Source of the DNA: an uncultured Coprococcus sp.
Lineage (GTDB): Bacteria; Bacillota; Clostridia; Lachnospirales; Lachnospiraceae
Reading direction: 5' to 3'
Length of the DNA: 64,000 nucleotides
Assembly: GCA_947626675.1 (NCBI GenBank)
Contig: CANQTC010000003.1
Span: 153,356-217,355, forward strand
This document shows, piece after piece, positions 63,898-64,000 of the stretch; position 1 is the stretch's first letter, and every line of letters starts with the position of its first letter. A model generated the notes under the pieces. It made no database searches. It saw only the letters and a list, made by a program, of their open reading frames with translations, and was not told the DNA's origin. Made by a program: the position numbers and the translations under genes.

Positions 63898-64000
63898 ATG
63901 ATGGAAAAATGTAAACCAAACAGATATTGGTATAAATGCGTAGCGGTGTTTCTTGTCCTTGTGATGAGTATGAACATTCTTGCAGGATGTGACAACAGAA
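63898..64000 (+). CDS. Lipoprotein, N-terminal part (cut by window end)
   Basis: The frame opens at ATG 63898 (a second ATG follows at once) after GGGGAG and is still open at the window end. It reads MMEKCKPNRYWYKC, then a hydrophobic core and a lipobox LAGC at about residues 28-31. It is thus the signal peptide of a lipoprotein, probably a transporter binding protein or cell-surface enzyme; nothing of the mature domain is visible. Confidence 0.75.
   Translation, partial: MMEKCKPNRYWYKCVAVFLVLVMSMNILAGCDNR

Overview
The window is 64 kb of low-GC Gram-positive chromosome. Strong GGAGG ribosome-binding sites, TTGACA-17-TATAAT promoters, many Cys-lipobox lipoproteins, an AddAB recombinase, an infC-rpmI-rplT operon with an L20-type leader and a type III glutamine synthetase all fit a gut anaerobe of the Clostridia, most likely Lachnospiraceae (inference; no 16S is present). 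Nearly all genes are on the + strand. I see no insertion sequence, prophage, integrase or CRISPR array, so this is core-like chromosome with small accessory touches.

Layout. 1-4.2 kb: the end of an MntP-type manganese exporter, a DUF885 lipoprotein and a Csp-like subtilisin. 4.2-7.2 kb: metNIQ methionine transporter behind a long leader that holds a promoter, a 31-codon Met-rich small ORF and an intrinsic terminator. 7.3-10.5 kb: thrH, several small hypothetical or membrane proteins (one clearly frameshifted) and a low-complexity lipoprotein on the - strand. 10.7-19.6 kb: polysaccharide deacetylase, a folate cluster (FolC fused to an HD domain, FolP, FolB-FolK fusion), prephenate dehydratase, and a ppx-ppk1 polyphosphate pair. 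19.6-21.4 kb: translation operon infC (AUU start), rpmI, rplT, then a 106-bp tandem repeat. 21.4-23.3 kb: a LacX-like epimerase, a small protein, tRNA-Leu(AAG) and a possible small RNA. 23.3-33.0 kb: a MacAB-like export operon with two adaptor lipoproteins, a large FtsX permease, two ATPases and a final lipoprotein. 33.0-36.1 kb: copper operon (CsoR operator, csoR, copA) in which copA carries a fused C-terminal CopZ-like domain with its own internal ribosome-binding site. 36.1-47.3 kb: cardiolipin synthase, O-antigen-ligase-like protein, tyrS, GH26 glycosidase, glnN, topoisomerase III and a left-handed beta-helix protein. 47.4-55.0 kb: a small - strand membrane protein and addB-addA. 55.1-64.0 kb: an ABC-2 type exporter, M18 aminopeptidase, a 1416-residue hybrid sensor kinase with a degenerate N box, purE, and the start of another lipoprotein.

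The most interesting material is regulatory. Four operons (metNIQ, infC, tyrS, glnN) have 5' leaders with a recognisable promoter followed by an intrinsic terminator upstream of the gene, and only the infC leader belongs to a class I recognise. The Met/Cys-rich leader ORF before metNIQ and the internal start inside copA are the best candidates for undescribed control mechanisms. All functional calls are from reading the sequence; no database search was possible.
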